From an uncultured Oscillospiraceae bacterium (GTDB lineage: Bacteria; Bacillota; Clostridia; Oscillospirales; Oscillospiraceae), in contig CAKUEH010000007.1 in assembly GCA_934646185.1 (NCBI GenBank), positions 57,600-121,599 of the forward strand: a stretch of DNA of 64,000 nt, read 5' to 3'. Under the pieces are notes generated by a model that was not told the origin of the DNA, did not search any database, and worked only from the letters and a program-made list of their open reading frames with translations. Shown here in pieces: positions 51,933 through 59,984 of this stretch (the stretch's first letter is position 1; the number at the start of each line of letters is the position of its first letter). The position numbers were made by a program, and so were the translations under genes.

Positions 51933-52508
51933 GTGGAGCAGACGGGAAAGAATACGATCCTTCTGGTGCGCGGCACGGCGGCGGAGCCGGTCGGCCTGTC
52001 CGCGTTCGCAGCCGCGCAGCCGGACGTGCAGCTGCAGACCGTGTCCGGGCTGGACGAGGCGCGCGCCGCGCTCGCGCGTTCGCGTCCGACGCTGATCGTC
52101 ATGCAGTCCGACGCGCCGGGCGCGCAGGATCTGCGCCGCTGCGCCGAACTGGCGGAGGGCGCGGAGGCCGTGTTCCTTCTGCTGGTGCGGCAGGAGACCT
52201 ACGGCGCGGTCTGGCGCGTTCTGCAGAAAAGCGGCGTGTGCGTCATGACCTGGCCGATGGAGCAGACAGTCCTGACGCAGACGCTGCGCAATCTCCTGCT
52301 GCTGAAAAAAAGCATGCAGGCCCAGACCGACCAGCTGCGTTCGCAGCTGCAGGATCTCAAGCGCATCCAGAAGGCAAAGGGCCTTCTCATGCGCCAGCTC
52401 GGCATGACCGAGCAGGACGCCCACCGCTGGATCGAAAAGGCCGCGATGGACCGCTGCGTCAAAAAACGCGAGATCGCCGAAACCATCATCCGCATGTACG
52501 AGCTGTGA
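51933..52508 (+). CDS. ANTAR-domain RNA-binding antiterminator
   Basis: The product has 191 residues, starting at GTG 51933. The N-terminal 110 residues look like a receiver fold without the full phosphorylation set (ILLVRGTAAEPVG, LIVMQSDAPG, and VCVMTWPMEQ in place of the usual LxKP lysine). A coiled-coil helix (about 120-145) leads to the C-terminal ANTAR domain (KRIQKAKGLLMRQLGMTEQD, AHRWIEKAAMDRCVKKREIA, ETIIRM). ANTAR proteins bind paired hairpins in leader RNA and prevent termination. It is divergent from glnN, the same pairing as glnA-nitR in Clostridium saccharobutylicum. The glnN leader is the obvious target. Confidence 0.9.
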   Translation: MEQTGKNTILLVRGTAAEPVGLSAFAAAQPDVQLQTVSGLDEARAALARSRPTLIVMQSDAPGAQDLRRCAELAEGAEAVFLLLVRQETYGAVWRVLQKSGVCVMTWPMEQTVLTQTLRNLLLLKKSMQAQTDQLRSQLQDLKRIQKAKGLLMRQLGMTEQDAHRWIEKAAMDRCVKKREIAETIIRMYEL

Positions 52509-52521
52509 GCGGCCGATTCCC

Positions 52522-52779
52522 AAGGCTCCCCTGGAAGGGGAGCTGGCGCGAAGCGCCTGAGAGGTCGCAGCAGGCAGTTGCAAAGAGCATAAATCCAATG
52601 CGAATTCGCACAACCCAAGGCTCCTCTTGGGCTCAAGGGGAGCTGGCCCAACGGGCCTGAGGGGATTCGAACGCAGCAAATTTTGAAGCATTCCGAAATT
52701 TGCAACAGATCCCCTCCGTCATTTTCTTCGAAAATGCCACCTCCCCTTACTGCGCGTAGCGCAGCAAGGGGAGGCTTTT
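52522..52779 (+). repeat. Two family A repeats in tandem
   Basis: Copy one (52522-52611) has both hairpins and the long tail ending AATGCGAATTCGCAC. Copy two (52617-52779) starts GGCTCCTCTTGGGCTCAAGG, has GGCCCAACGGGCC as second hairpin, and closes with a complementary arm (GATCCCCTCCGTCATTTTC, CCTCCCC, then AAGGGGAGG). The gap after the ANTAR gene holds little else. Confidence 0.85.
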
Positions 52780-52785
52780 ATACGC

Positions 52786-52816
52786 AAAGGCCGGAACCGT
52801 CGGGTTCCGGCCTTTT
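52786..52816. terminator. Terminator of the LRR membrane-protein gene
   Basis: Stem AAAGGCCGGAACC/GGTTCCGGCCTTT with a short loop, 15 bases after the stop of the minus-strand gene. It works in both directions. Confidence 0.88.
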
Positions 52817-52830
52817 GACATGCCTGCGGA

Positions 52831-54513
52831 TCAGGAATCCGCTTCCGGCTCTGTGTAGTTGGGGTTGTAGTTGATGAGAATGCCGACTTCCTGCAGCTGC
52901 TTGACCTCGTCGGCGTCCACGGGGTTGTCCCAGAGGTTTATCCGGACGAGCATCACGCACGACTCCAGCTTCGCGATCGATTTGATCCGGTTATAGTCGG
53001 CGTTGATGAAGTTGACGGCGAGATTGCCCTCCAGACCGGCAAGACTTTCAATCTGGTTGTGGCTGATATCGACATGCCAGAGCGGCGTATCCGCGTCAAA
53101 CTGCGGCAGATCCGTGATCTGGTTGCTGCTCACATTGAGGTCGACCAGCTGCTTGAAGCCGGATACGACGGAGAGATCGGAAATGCTGTTGCCGCTGAGA
53201 TCGAGCGTTTCGAGCGCCGTGCAGCCCGCCAGCGCGGAGATATCCGTGATCTGGTTGCCGGACAGAACAAGCGTTTTGAGCTTCGTATGGTCGGCAAGCC
53301 CCGCGATGCGCGTGATGGCGCACTGCCCGGCGCGGAGCGTTTCGAGCTCCGTGCAGTTTTTGAGATTGCTGAGCGAGGTGATGGGGTTGTTGGTCAGATC
53401 CAGCTCCCTCAGCGCAAGCAGAGCGGAAAGCGCCGTGAGATCCGAGATGGTGTTGTTCGACAGATCGAGCGTTTCGAGCTTCTGCAGGCTGATGAGCGTG
53501 TCGATCTCCGCCACGGCGCAGCCGGACAGATTCAGGCTCGTCAGCTCCGGCAGCGTCACGATGGTGTTCATCGCCGCGGTCGAGAGCGTGCAGCCGGACA
53601 GATCGAGCGTCCGCAGCGTCGGCAGCTGGGACAGGACGGACAGGTCGAGTCCCGTGCCGTGGTGCAGAGACAGCGAGCGCAGGCCGGAGAAGTACGAAAG
53701 ATCCTCCAGCGAGGCGACCGTATCGGGAAGATCAAGCTCCTCGACGGCCCAGAGCTCGTCGGACATGATGGCGCTGCCCGCCGTCTTGCCGAGCAGCTCG
53801 CGCACATAGGCATCCAGTCCGGCGTCGGCGAGCTTCACTTCCTCCACGACGCTGCCGACCGTATAGCCCGCGTAGGCCGCGTCGCTCACGAGCCCGTTTT
53901 CCGCCACGCTCAGCGCGACGATCTTGCTTTCGCCGGCCTCCAGAGAGATGGGGCCGGTATAAAGATCCTGCTCCGAGGACGGGAAATCGCTGTTGCACAC
54001 GGCGTAGACCGTGCCGGACGCGCTGGTGACGGTCACGTCGATGTATTCGGAGTAGTTGCCGCTTTCCGGCTCAATGACGGGCGCGGCGGGCCGCAGCGCG
54101 TCGATCTGCGTCCGGACGGCGTCGTTCGTGATGCGGCTGAGCATCGTCTCCGCGTCGAGCAGCTTGTCCTGCTCCACATACGTCTCAGACAGCGCGACAT
54201 ACAGGGGGACCGAGTCCGGGATCTGCGTGATGGCGCTCACAAGCGTATATTCCGCCTTTGTATAGTTGCCGCTTCGCTTGTAGGCGTCTGCCAGCCGGAT
54301 GGCGAGCGCCGCGTCCTCCGGCGCGAAGCGCATGGCCGCCTTGTAGAACGAAACGGCGCGGGAATAGCGCCCGGCCTCATAAAAATGCTCGCCCCAGTAG
54401 ACGAAGATACTTTCGGTCAGATCGCGGCGCGCGATCAGGAAAAAACAGCACGCGCCGATGATAAGGGCAAGGATCAGGACGATCGGGAGGATAATTTTCA
54501 AAGCATGCTTCAT
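52831..54513 (-). CDS. Membrane-anchored TPR and leucine-rich-repeat protein
   Basis: The product has 560 residues from ATG 54513 after GGAG; the extra upstream ATG has no site. One membrane anchor (about 5-27, IILPIVLILALIIGACCFFL) is followed by TPR units (about 38-145, YWGEHFYEAGRYSRAVSFYK), a chitobiase/CHB_HEX_C-like beta domain (about 155-230, GNYSEYIDVTVTSASGTVYA), then about eleven SDS22/internalin-like LRRs (about 275-540, TLDLSGCTLSTAAMNTIVTL, LETLDLSNNTISDLTALSAL). The body faces outside the membrane. Such LRRs bind proteins; the partner is unknown. It is divergent from a SpoIID-like gene, with a consensus promoter. Confidence 0.88.
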   Translation of the reverse strand: MKHALKIILPIVLILALIIGACCFFLIARRDLTESIFVYWGEHFYEAGRYSRAVSFYKAAMRFAPEDAALAIRLADAYKRSGNYTKAEYTLVSAITQIPDSVPLYVALSETYVEQDKLLDAETMLSRITNDAVRTQIDALRPAAPVIEPESGNYSEYIDVTVTSASGTVYAVCNSDFPSSEQDLYTGPISLEAGESKIVALSVAENGLVSDAAYAGYTVGSVVEEVKLADAGLDAYVRELLGKTAGSAIMSDELWAVEELDLPDTVASLEDLSYFSGLRSLSLHHGTGLDLSVLSQLPTLRTLDLSGCTLSTAAMNTIVTLPELTSLNLSGCAVAEIDTLISLQKLETLDLSNNTISDLTALSALLALRELDLTNNPITSLSNLKNCTELETLRAGQCAITRIAGLADHTKLKTLVLSGNQITDISALAGCTALETLDLSGNSISDLSVVSGFKQLVDLNVSSNQITDLPQFDADTPLWHVDISHNQIESLAGLEGNLAVNFINADYNRIKSIAKLESCVMLVRINLWDNPVDADEVKQLQEVGILINYNPNYTEPEADS

Positions 54514-54561
54514 ATATAAGCTCCAATCCGTATGCAGCAATGATTTCGAATACTTCCATAC

Positions 54562-54590
54562 ATTATACGTCCCAACGGAATTTGTGTCAA
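54562..54590 (-). promoter_or_regulatory. Promoter of the TPR/LRR gene
   Basis: On the minus strand TTGACA, 17-base spacer, TATAAT: a full consensus promoter. Confidence 0.93.
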
Positions 54591-54663
54591 GATTTGCGAT
54601 TATGTCAATCAGAATACCGCCGTCCGCTGCGGCATAGACTTGTCCGAAAGGAAGGTGCTTGAA

Positions 54664-55626
54664 ATGTCGGTGATCGCAAAGGCGGGGCTTCTGGCGCTGG
54701 CGGCGGTTCTGCTGCTGCCGTCGGCGAAAGCGGAACAGGCGGCGCGGCCGGAGCCGTTTATCGTGGTCGTGCAGAAGCAGCCGGACGCGCCGGAGCGGAC
54801 GCTCCGCGTCCTGCGGGACGGAGGGGTGGAGGAAATTACGCTGGATACCTATCTGACGCAGGTCGTGCTGTCGGAAATGCCCGCCTCATTCGCGCCGGAG
54901 GCGCTGAAGGCGCAGGCCGTGGCCGCGCGCACGTTTGCCTGCCGGCAGATGGCGGGCGGCAAGCATGAAAACGCGGACGTGTGCGCGCAGAGCGTCTGCT
55001 GCCAGGCCTGCCGGACGGCCGAGGATCTGCGCGCGCGGTATGCGGACGGCTTTGACGCCGCGTGGGACAAGGCGCTTGCCGCCGTGCAGGCGACGGAAGA
55101 CGAGGTGCTGACGTATGAGGGCGCGCTGATCGACGCGGTCTATTTTTCCTGCTCCGGCGGCTCGACGGAGGACGCGGCCGCCGTCTGGGGAACGGACGTG
55201 CCGTATCTGCGGGCGGTCGAAAGCCCCGGCGAGCAGGATGCGGCCAAATATGAAAGCCGCGTCTGCGTGACGGCGGAGACGTTTGCGGAAACGCTCCGCG
55301 CGCTTGACGCAGACGTGCGGCTCTCGGGCGATCCCGGCGGCTGGGTGCAGGCCGTCACGCGCACGGCGGGCGGCGGCGTCGATACGCTCGCCGCGGGCGG
55401 CAGGCCGTTCTCCGGCACGCAGCTGCGAAAGGCGTTCGGCCTGAATTCCACGCGCTTTACGATCCTGTATGAGGACGGCGCGTTCAGCTTCGACGTGCGC
55501 GGCTACGGCCACCGCGTCGGCATGAGCCAGTACGGCGCCGACGCCATCGCCCGCCTCGGCTTCGATTACCGGACGATCCTGCGCTTTTACTACCGCGGCG
55601 CGGAAATTACGACGCTTGATGTTTGA
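54664..55626 (+). CDS. SpoIID-like peptidoglycan lytic enzyme
   Basis: The product has 320 residues from ATG 54664, which follows AAGGAAGG; a TTG at 54640 is the alternative. An N-terminal signal/anchor helix (AKAGLLALAAVLLLPSAKA) is followed by the SpoIID domain: YLTQVVLSEMPASFAPEALK, with the catalytic Glu in SEMP, AQAVAARTFA, SCSGGSTEDAAAVWG, and the C-terminal GYGHRVGMSQYGADAIARLG. SpoIID cleaves glycan strands lacking stem peptides during engulfment of the forespore. Similar proteins also occur outside sporulation (LytB-like), so spoIID identity is likely but not certain. A Cys cluster (CAQSVCCQAC) is unusual. Confidence 0.85.
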   Translation: MSVIAKAGLLALAAVLLLPSAKAEQAARPEPFIVVVQKQPDAPERTLRVLRDGGVEEITLDTYLTQVVLSEMPASFAPEALKAQAVAARTFACRQMAGGKHENADVCAQSVCCQACRTAEDLRARYADGFDAAWDKALAAVQATEDEVLTYEGALIDAVYFSCSGGSTEDAAAVWGTDVPYLRAVESPGEQDAAKYESRVCVTAETFAETLRALDADVRLSGDPGGWVQAVTRTAGGGVDTLAAGGRPFSGTQLRKAFGLNSTRFTILYEDGAFSFDVRGYGHRVGMSQYGADAIARLGFDYRTILRFYYRGAEITTLDV

Positions 55627-55693
55627 CAGACCGCCGGGACCGGCAGGGGGCTCCGCTCCGCCCGATGGGCAGATGCAAACTTGCGGTACACTC

Positions 55694-55861
55694 TGTAGGG
55701 GCCGATGCCCACATCGGCCCGGCAGAATGCACCGCTTTTACGAAAATCTTGGGCGAATTCGTAACTTCCTGGTGGGCCGATGCGATGCCCGCAGGCTAGT
55801 TTCGAGGCGCAACCGCGCATTGCGCGGCTCTTAGCGCCGAAGATGGGCATCGGCCCCTACA
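55694..55861. repeat. Family B element with a 60-bp insertion
   Basis: Left end TGTAGGGGCCGATGCCCAC, right end GATGGGCATCGGCCCCTAC. The interior (GCAGAATGCACCGCTTTTAC) matches 13136-13241 in the same orientation. About 60 extra bases near the right end include a GCCGCGCATTGCGCGGC-like hairpin. The remaining 55862-55980 bases show nothing recognisable. Confidence 0.82.
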
Positions 55862-55980
55862 ACCGAATATGCAGCCGCGGCCGGATTCGCCAAAGATCGC
55901 TGTAAAGCAACTGCCTTCCGCCAGGTACATTTGAATTTCAACGGTTTTCGTGTAAGATCAACAGCTTTGCGTAGACGACA

Positions 55981-56009
55981 TTGCCGGCTGGGAAAGTTTA
56001 TGCTATACT
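55981..56009 (+). promoter_or_regulatory. Promoter of the second sensor triad
   Basis: TTGCCG (55981-55986), 17-base spacer, TATACT (56004-56009), 22 bases before the GTG start. Confidence 0.8.
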
Positions 56010-56031
56010 GAAGAAAAAAGGGGGTGCAGCC

Positions 56032-57789
56032 GTGAAAAAGCTCCGGTACGACCCAAAATCGATCCGGTCCGGGCTGACGCTCGTGACGCTCTTGTGCTGG
56101 ATTTTGCCGATCATCATCATCGTGACGATGTTCAGCGTACTGGTCAACTATTATAATGACCGCAATCTTGAACAGGCGATGGAGCTCGGCATGGAAAACG
56201 CCATGCATCAGGTCGAGCTGCGGCTGCTGTCCGTGATCGAGGATTCCAAGGCCGTCTCCTACGACGGCATCGTCCGGCAGAGCTACAGCGAGGCGAGCGG
56301 GCTCGTCTACAAGGACGTGACGGAATACCTGACGCAGAAATTTACGCGCAACGCCAATTACCGCTGCGTGTTCATCTCCTCCGCGTCCGGTGACGAGCCT
56401 GTCCACGCCTACGCCGCCGCGCCGGGCACGGCGAAGCTCAATCTGCTGCGCTATTACAGAGATTCGGTCTATCCGGAGGTCAGGACGCTGCTGGAAAGCG
56501 TGGACACGGGCATTTACTTTCTGACCGTCGACGAAGAGATCTATATGGTGCGCAATCTGCTCGACCATGATTTCACGCCCTACGCCATGCTGGTGCTGGG
56601 GCTTGAAAAGAGCGAGGTGTTCCAGTCGCTCTACGGCATCGCGAATGTGTCGATCACCGGCGTGCGCATCGACGGCGTCGAGCTGCCCGTGGCCGCGGCG
56701 GAGGAGCATACGTCAGGCGGCGGGCGGCAGTATCAGCTCGACTGCGACGGACACACGCTTTTGCTGACCGCGCAGTCGACCGCGCTGCGGCCGCTGAGCA
56801 CCATGCCGATGCTCCGCTGGGCCATCGCGGGCATCGCGCTTCTGGGCATTCCGCTGATTTTGCTGATCGCGCTGATCTTTAACCGCAGCGTCAACCGCCC
56901 GATGGAGATCCTGCTCGACGCGAACCGCCGCGTGGAAAACGGCGAACGCGGCTACGTCATTACGGCTGAAGCGCCGAACACGGAATTCCGCCAGCTCTAC
57001 AGCCGCTTCAACGCCATGTCCTCCGAGCTGAAAAGCCAGTTTGAGCGGCTGTATCTCGAGCAGCAGGCGCTGCAGCAGGCGAAGATCCGCGCGCTGCAGT
57101 CGCAGATCAACCCGCATTTTCTCAACAACACGCTCGAGATCATCAACTGGGAGGCGCGGCTGGCCGACAATGAGCGCGTGTGCTCCATGATCGAAGCGCT
57201 CTCGACCATGCTCGACGCGGCCATCGGCCGCGACGGCCGCGCGCAGATCCCGCTGGCGGAGGAGCTGCAATATGTCGATGCGTATTTGTACATTACAAAG
57301 GAGCGCTTGGGCGACCGGCTGACGATCCGGCGCGAGATCGACGAGGCGATGCTTTCCGTGCGCATCCCGCGTCTGATGCTGCAGCCGATCGTGGAAAACG
57401 CGGTCGAGCACGATCTGTCGCGGCGCGGCGGCGAGCTGTGCCTGCGCGCGTATGCGCACGAAGACGGGCGGCTCTTCTTTGAGATCGAGCACGACGGAGA
57501 AATGACGCCGGACGGCTGGGCGCGCATTCAAAACGCGCTGCAGAGCCCGGCGGCCCCCGCCGGGCCGCAGCGCGGCGGCGTGGGCGTGCGCAACGTGGCG
57601 CAGCGGCTGCGGCTGCTCTACGCGGAGCAGTGCAGCTTTACCATCACGGCCCCGCAGACCGGAAAAATTCTGGCGCGCATCGTGCTGCCGTGCGCTTCGG
57701 ATGCGGCAACGACAGACAACGGACGCCAACAACAGGCAACAAAGCGCAACGAGACCCCTTACCCGGACGCGGAAAATGCAGTAAAATAA
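56032..57789 (+). CDS. Sensor histidine kinase (YesM-like)
   Basis: The product has 585 residues from GTG 56032, which follows AAAGGGGG; upstream in-frame codons overlap the promoter. Membrane helix 1 (about 15-36, LTLVTLLCWILPIIIIVTMF), an outer domain of about 220 residues resembling dCache-type sensors, helix 2 (about 262-282), a HAMP domain, then SQINPHFLNNTLE (H362) and the ATPase (LQPIVENAVEHDLSRRGGEL). The G box is weakly conserved (EIEHDGEMTP replaces the usual DNGxG), so ATP-binding geometry may differ. A polar tail (about 565-585) follows the domain. It is followed 43 bases later by a binding-protein gene. Confidence 0.88.
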   Translation: MKKLRYDPKSIRSGLTLVTLLCWILPIIIIVTMFSVLVNYYNDRNLEQAMELGMENAMHQVELRLLSVIEDSKAVSYDGIVRQSYSEASGLVYKDVTEYLTQKFTRNANYRCVFISSASGDEPVHAYAAAPGTAKLNLLRYYRDSVYPEVRTLLESVDTGIYFLTVDEEIYMVRNLLDHDFTPYAMLVLGLEKSEVFQSLYGIANVSITGVRIDGVELPVAAAEEHTSGGGRQYQLDCDGHTLLLTAQSTALRPLSTMPMLRWAIAGIALLGIPLILLIALIFNRSVNRPMEILLDANRRVENGERGYVITAEAPNTEFRQLYSRFNAMSSELKSQFERLYLEQQALQQAKIRALQSQINPHFLNNTLEIINWEARLADNERVCSMIEALSTMLDAAIGRDGRAQIPLAEELQYVDAYLYITKERLGDRLTIRREIDEAMLSVRIPRLMLQPIVENAVEHDLSRRGGELCLRAYAHEDGRLFFEIEHDGEMTPDGWARIQNALQSPAAPAGPQRGGVGVRNVAQRLRLLYAEQCSFTITAPQTGKILARIVLPCASDAATTDNGRQQQATKRNETPYPDAENAVK

Positions 57790-57832
57790 AAGAAAGCATG
57801 GAAGCGCCGAACGGCGCGGGGAGGAACGCACG

Positions 57833-59119
57833 ATGAAAAAGATGATGGGGCTTCTGCTTGCGGCGGCGCTGCTGCTGCTGTGCGGCTGCGCGCGAAGCGG
57901 GCAGGAGCCGCAGACGGCGCCTGTGACGCTGAAGGTCGTGACCTCCTTCGGCAGCGAGGACGGCAACCGCCGGAATTTTGAAGCCGCCGTCGCGGCCTAC
58001 GAGGCCTCGACCGGAAACCGGGTGTCCGACGGCTCCGACGTATCCAGCGAGGAATGGAAGGCCCGGGTGCTGACGGATTTTGAGACAGGCTCCGAGCCGG
58101 ACGTGCTCTTTTTCTTCACCAACGCGGACGCCGAGCCGTTCGTCAGGGCCGGAAAGGTCGTCTCTCTGGACGAGATCCGCGCCGAATATCCCGATTACGC
58201 CCAAAATATGGACGACGCGAAGCTGCCCGTCGCCTCCGACGGCAAATGCTACGCCGTGCCGGTCATGGGCTATTGGGAAAGCCTGTTCGTCAACAAATCG
58301 GTCCTTGACCGCTGCGGCGTCGCGCTGCCGGGCGCGGATTACACGTGGGAGCAGTTCCTCGCGGATTGTCAGACGATCCGCGGCAATGGGCTCACGCCCA
58401 TTGCATGCTCGCTGATCGAGATGCCGCACTACTGGTTTGAATTCGCCGTGCTCAACCGGGGCGGCGTGGACGCGCATCTTCAGCTGCCGCAGCTGGACGA
58501 AAGCGGCGCGCTGACGGACGACAGCGTGTCGGAGGCGTGGATCGCGGGGCTGGAGGACATCCGGCTTCTGTATGAGCGGGGCTTCTTCGCGGACAATACG
58601 CTCACCGCGGGCGACGCGGAGACGGTCGCCATGTTCGGCGACGGCGAGGCGGCGTTTCTGCTCGACGGGTCGTGGAAGGTCGGCTTCTTCTCGGAGAATT
58701 ACGCGGATCGGCTGGACGACTTTGCCGTCTGCTATGTGCCCGCGCAGTCCGGACGCCTGCCGTCCGAGACGGTCGGCGGCATTTCGACCGGCTATTTTAT
58801 CACCCGCAAGGCGTGGGACGATCCGGATAAGCGCGAGGCGGCGGTCACCTTTGTCTCGCAGCTGACCTCCGACGCGGTCATTGCACAGTTCGTCACGACC
58901 GAGACGACGGCGCTGGCCGCGCCCGTCGTGCCGGCCGGGGGCAATTCGCTGTACCAGTCCGCCGCGCAGATGAACGCGGCGGTCACAAAATACGTCGGGG
59001 CCGTGCAGGACGCGCTGTCCGGCGAGGCCAGAAGCAGTCTGTTTTCCAATATCCCGAATATCGTGACGGGCCGCATCACGGCCCGCGACGCAATCGAGCA
59101 GGCCATGCGTCTGAACTGA
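57833..59119 (+). CDS. Family 1 carbohydrate-binding lipoprotein
   Basis: The product has 428 residues, full length for the family. GGGGAGGAAC precedes the ATG and the lipobox LCGC ends at cysteine 19. Family 1 landmarks: LKVVTSFGSEDGNRRNFEAA, then EPDVLFFFTNADAEPFVRAG, the YAVPVMGYWESLFVNKSVLD segment that follows the hinge, and FGDGEAAFLLDGSWKVGFF. The gene sits between the kinase and its regulator with no permease genes, so it probably feeds ligand information to the kinase or serves a transporter elsewhere. The ligand is unknown. Confidence 0.88.
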   Translation: MKKMMGLLLAAALLLLCGCARSGQEPQTAPVTLKVVTSFGSEDGNRRNFEAAVAAYEASTGNRVSDGSDVSSEEWKARVLTDFETGSEPDVLFFFTNADAEPFVRAGKVVSLDEIRAEYPDYAQNMDDAKLPVASDGKCYAVPVMGYWESLFVNKSVLDRCGVALPGADYTWEQFLADCQTIRGNGLTPIACSLIEMPHYWFEFAVLNRGGVDAHLQLPQLDESGALTDDSVSEAWIAGLEDIRLLYERGFFADNTLTAGDAETVAMFGDGEAAFLLDGSWKVGFFSENYADRLDDFAVCYVPAQSGRLPSETVGGISTGYFITRKAWDDPDKREAAVTFVSQLTSDAVIAQFVTTETTALAAPVVPAGGNSLYQSAAQMNAAVTKYVGAVQDALSGEARSSLFSNIPNIVTGRITARDAIEQAMRLN

Positions 59120-59133
59120 GAGAGGATGAGAGT

Positions 59134-59880
59134 ATGTACCGGGTCGTGTTGATCGACGACGAGCGCATCATCGTCGAGGGCCTCCGCCGGGTCGTCAAAT
59201 GGGCGGAATATCACTGTGAGGTCGTCGGGACGGCGTATGACGCCGTGTCCGGCGCGGCCATGATCCGAAGCACAAGGCCGGATATCGTCTTCACCGATAT
59301 CCGCATGCCCGATCAGGACGGGCTGACGATGCTTGCCGGGCTCAAGAGCGAGTTTCCCGACATGCAGATCGCCGTTCTGACCGGCTACCGCGATTTTTCC
59401 TACGCGCAGGAGGCCATCCGCCTCGGCGTGTGCCGGTATCTGCTCAAGCCGTCGAAGATGGACGAGCTGCACGAGGCGCTCGCCGCCATGACCGAGCGCC
59501 TGGGCGGCGCGGAGGGCGCGGAGCAGAACCCTGACGACGGTCTGCCGGACAGACAGGCCACGAGCTTCATCGTCAAAAAGGCCATCGCCTACATCGAGCA
59601 GAACTACGCGAAAAAGCTCTCCCTGCAGGAGGTCGCGGATTTCTGCTACGTCTCGCAGTGGCATCTGTCGAAGCTCATCAACAAATACGCGGAGAAGAGC
59701 TATTACGATCTGCTCAATTCCGTCCGCATCGAAAAGGCCAAGGAGCTGCTGGCCGACCCCAGCCTGAAGATCGGCGATATCGTCGATCTTGTCGGCTATT
59801 CCGACAGCGGCCATTTCTCCCGCACTTTCAAAAAACTCACCGGCCTCAGCGCCAACGAATACCGCAGCCGGCTGAAATAA
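59134..59880 (+). CDS. Response regulator with AraC output domain
   Basis: The product has 248 residues, much shorter than its counterpart at 31318 because it lacks the middle spacer. The receiver domain has D8, D9, phosphorylation site D55 (FTDIRMP) and the LLKPSK lysine. The AraC domain fills about 145-248 (LSLQEVADFCYVSQWHLSKL, then GDIVDLVGYSDSGHFSRTFK). It starts 14 bases after the binding-protein stop and completes the triad. The target promoter is not evident; the triad's own promoter or distant glycan genes are possible. Confidence 0.9.
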   Translation: MYRVVLIDDERIIVEGLRRVVKWAEYHCEVVGTAYDAVSGAAMIRSTRPDIVFTDIRMPDQDGLTMLAGLKSEFPDMQIAVLTGYRDFSYAQEAIRLGVCRYLLKPSKMDELHEALAAMTERLGGAEGAEQNPDDGLPDRQATSFIVKKAIAYIEQNYAKKLSLQEVADFCYVSQWHLSKLINKYAEKSYYDLLNSVRIEKAKELLADPSLKIGDIVDLVGYSDSGHFSRTFKKLTGLSANEYRSRLK

Positions 59881-59900
59881 CCGCAGCCGCAGCCTCCCCC

Positions 59901-59960
59901 AAAGGCTCCCCTTAGGCATAAGGGGAGCTGTCAGCGCAGCTGACTGAGGGGATCCGAACG
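59901..59960 (+). repeat. Family A repeat
   Basis: GCTCCCCTTAGGCATAAGGGGAGC hairpin in two arms (59905-59913 with 59920-59928), then TCAGCGCAGCTGA as the second hairpin, then CTGAGGGGATCCGAACGC. It lies directly after the response-regulator stop and could terminate the triad. Confidence 0.8.
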
Positions 59961-59984
59961 CCGCAAATTCCGCTCGACGCCCGC

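Noticed and set aside
52650..52690. tRNA-like T-arm sequence GGGATTCGAACGC
   Set aside because: It recurs in several family A repeats (36660, 59945) and no acceptor or anticodon arm can be drawn around it.
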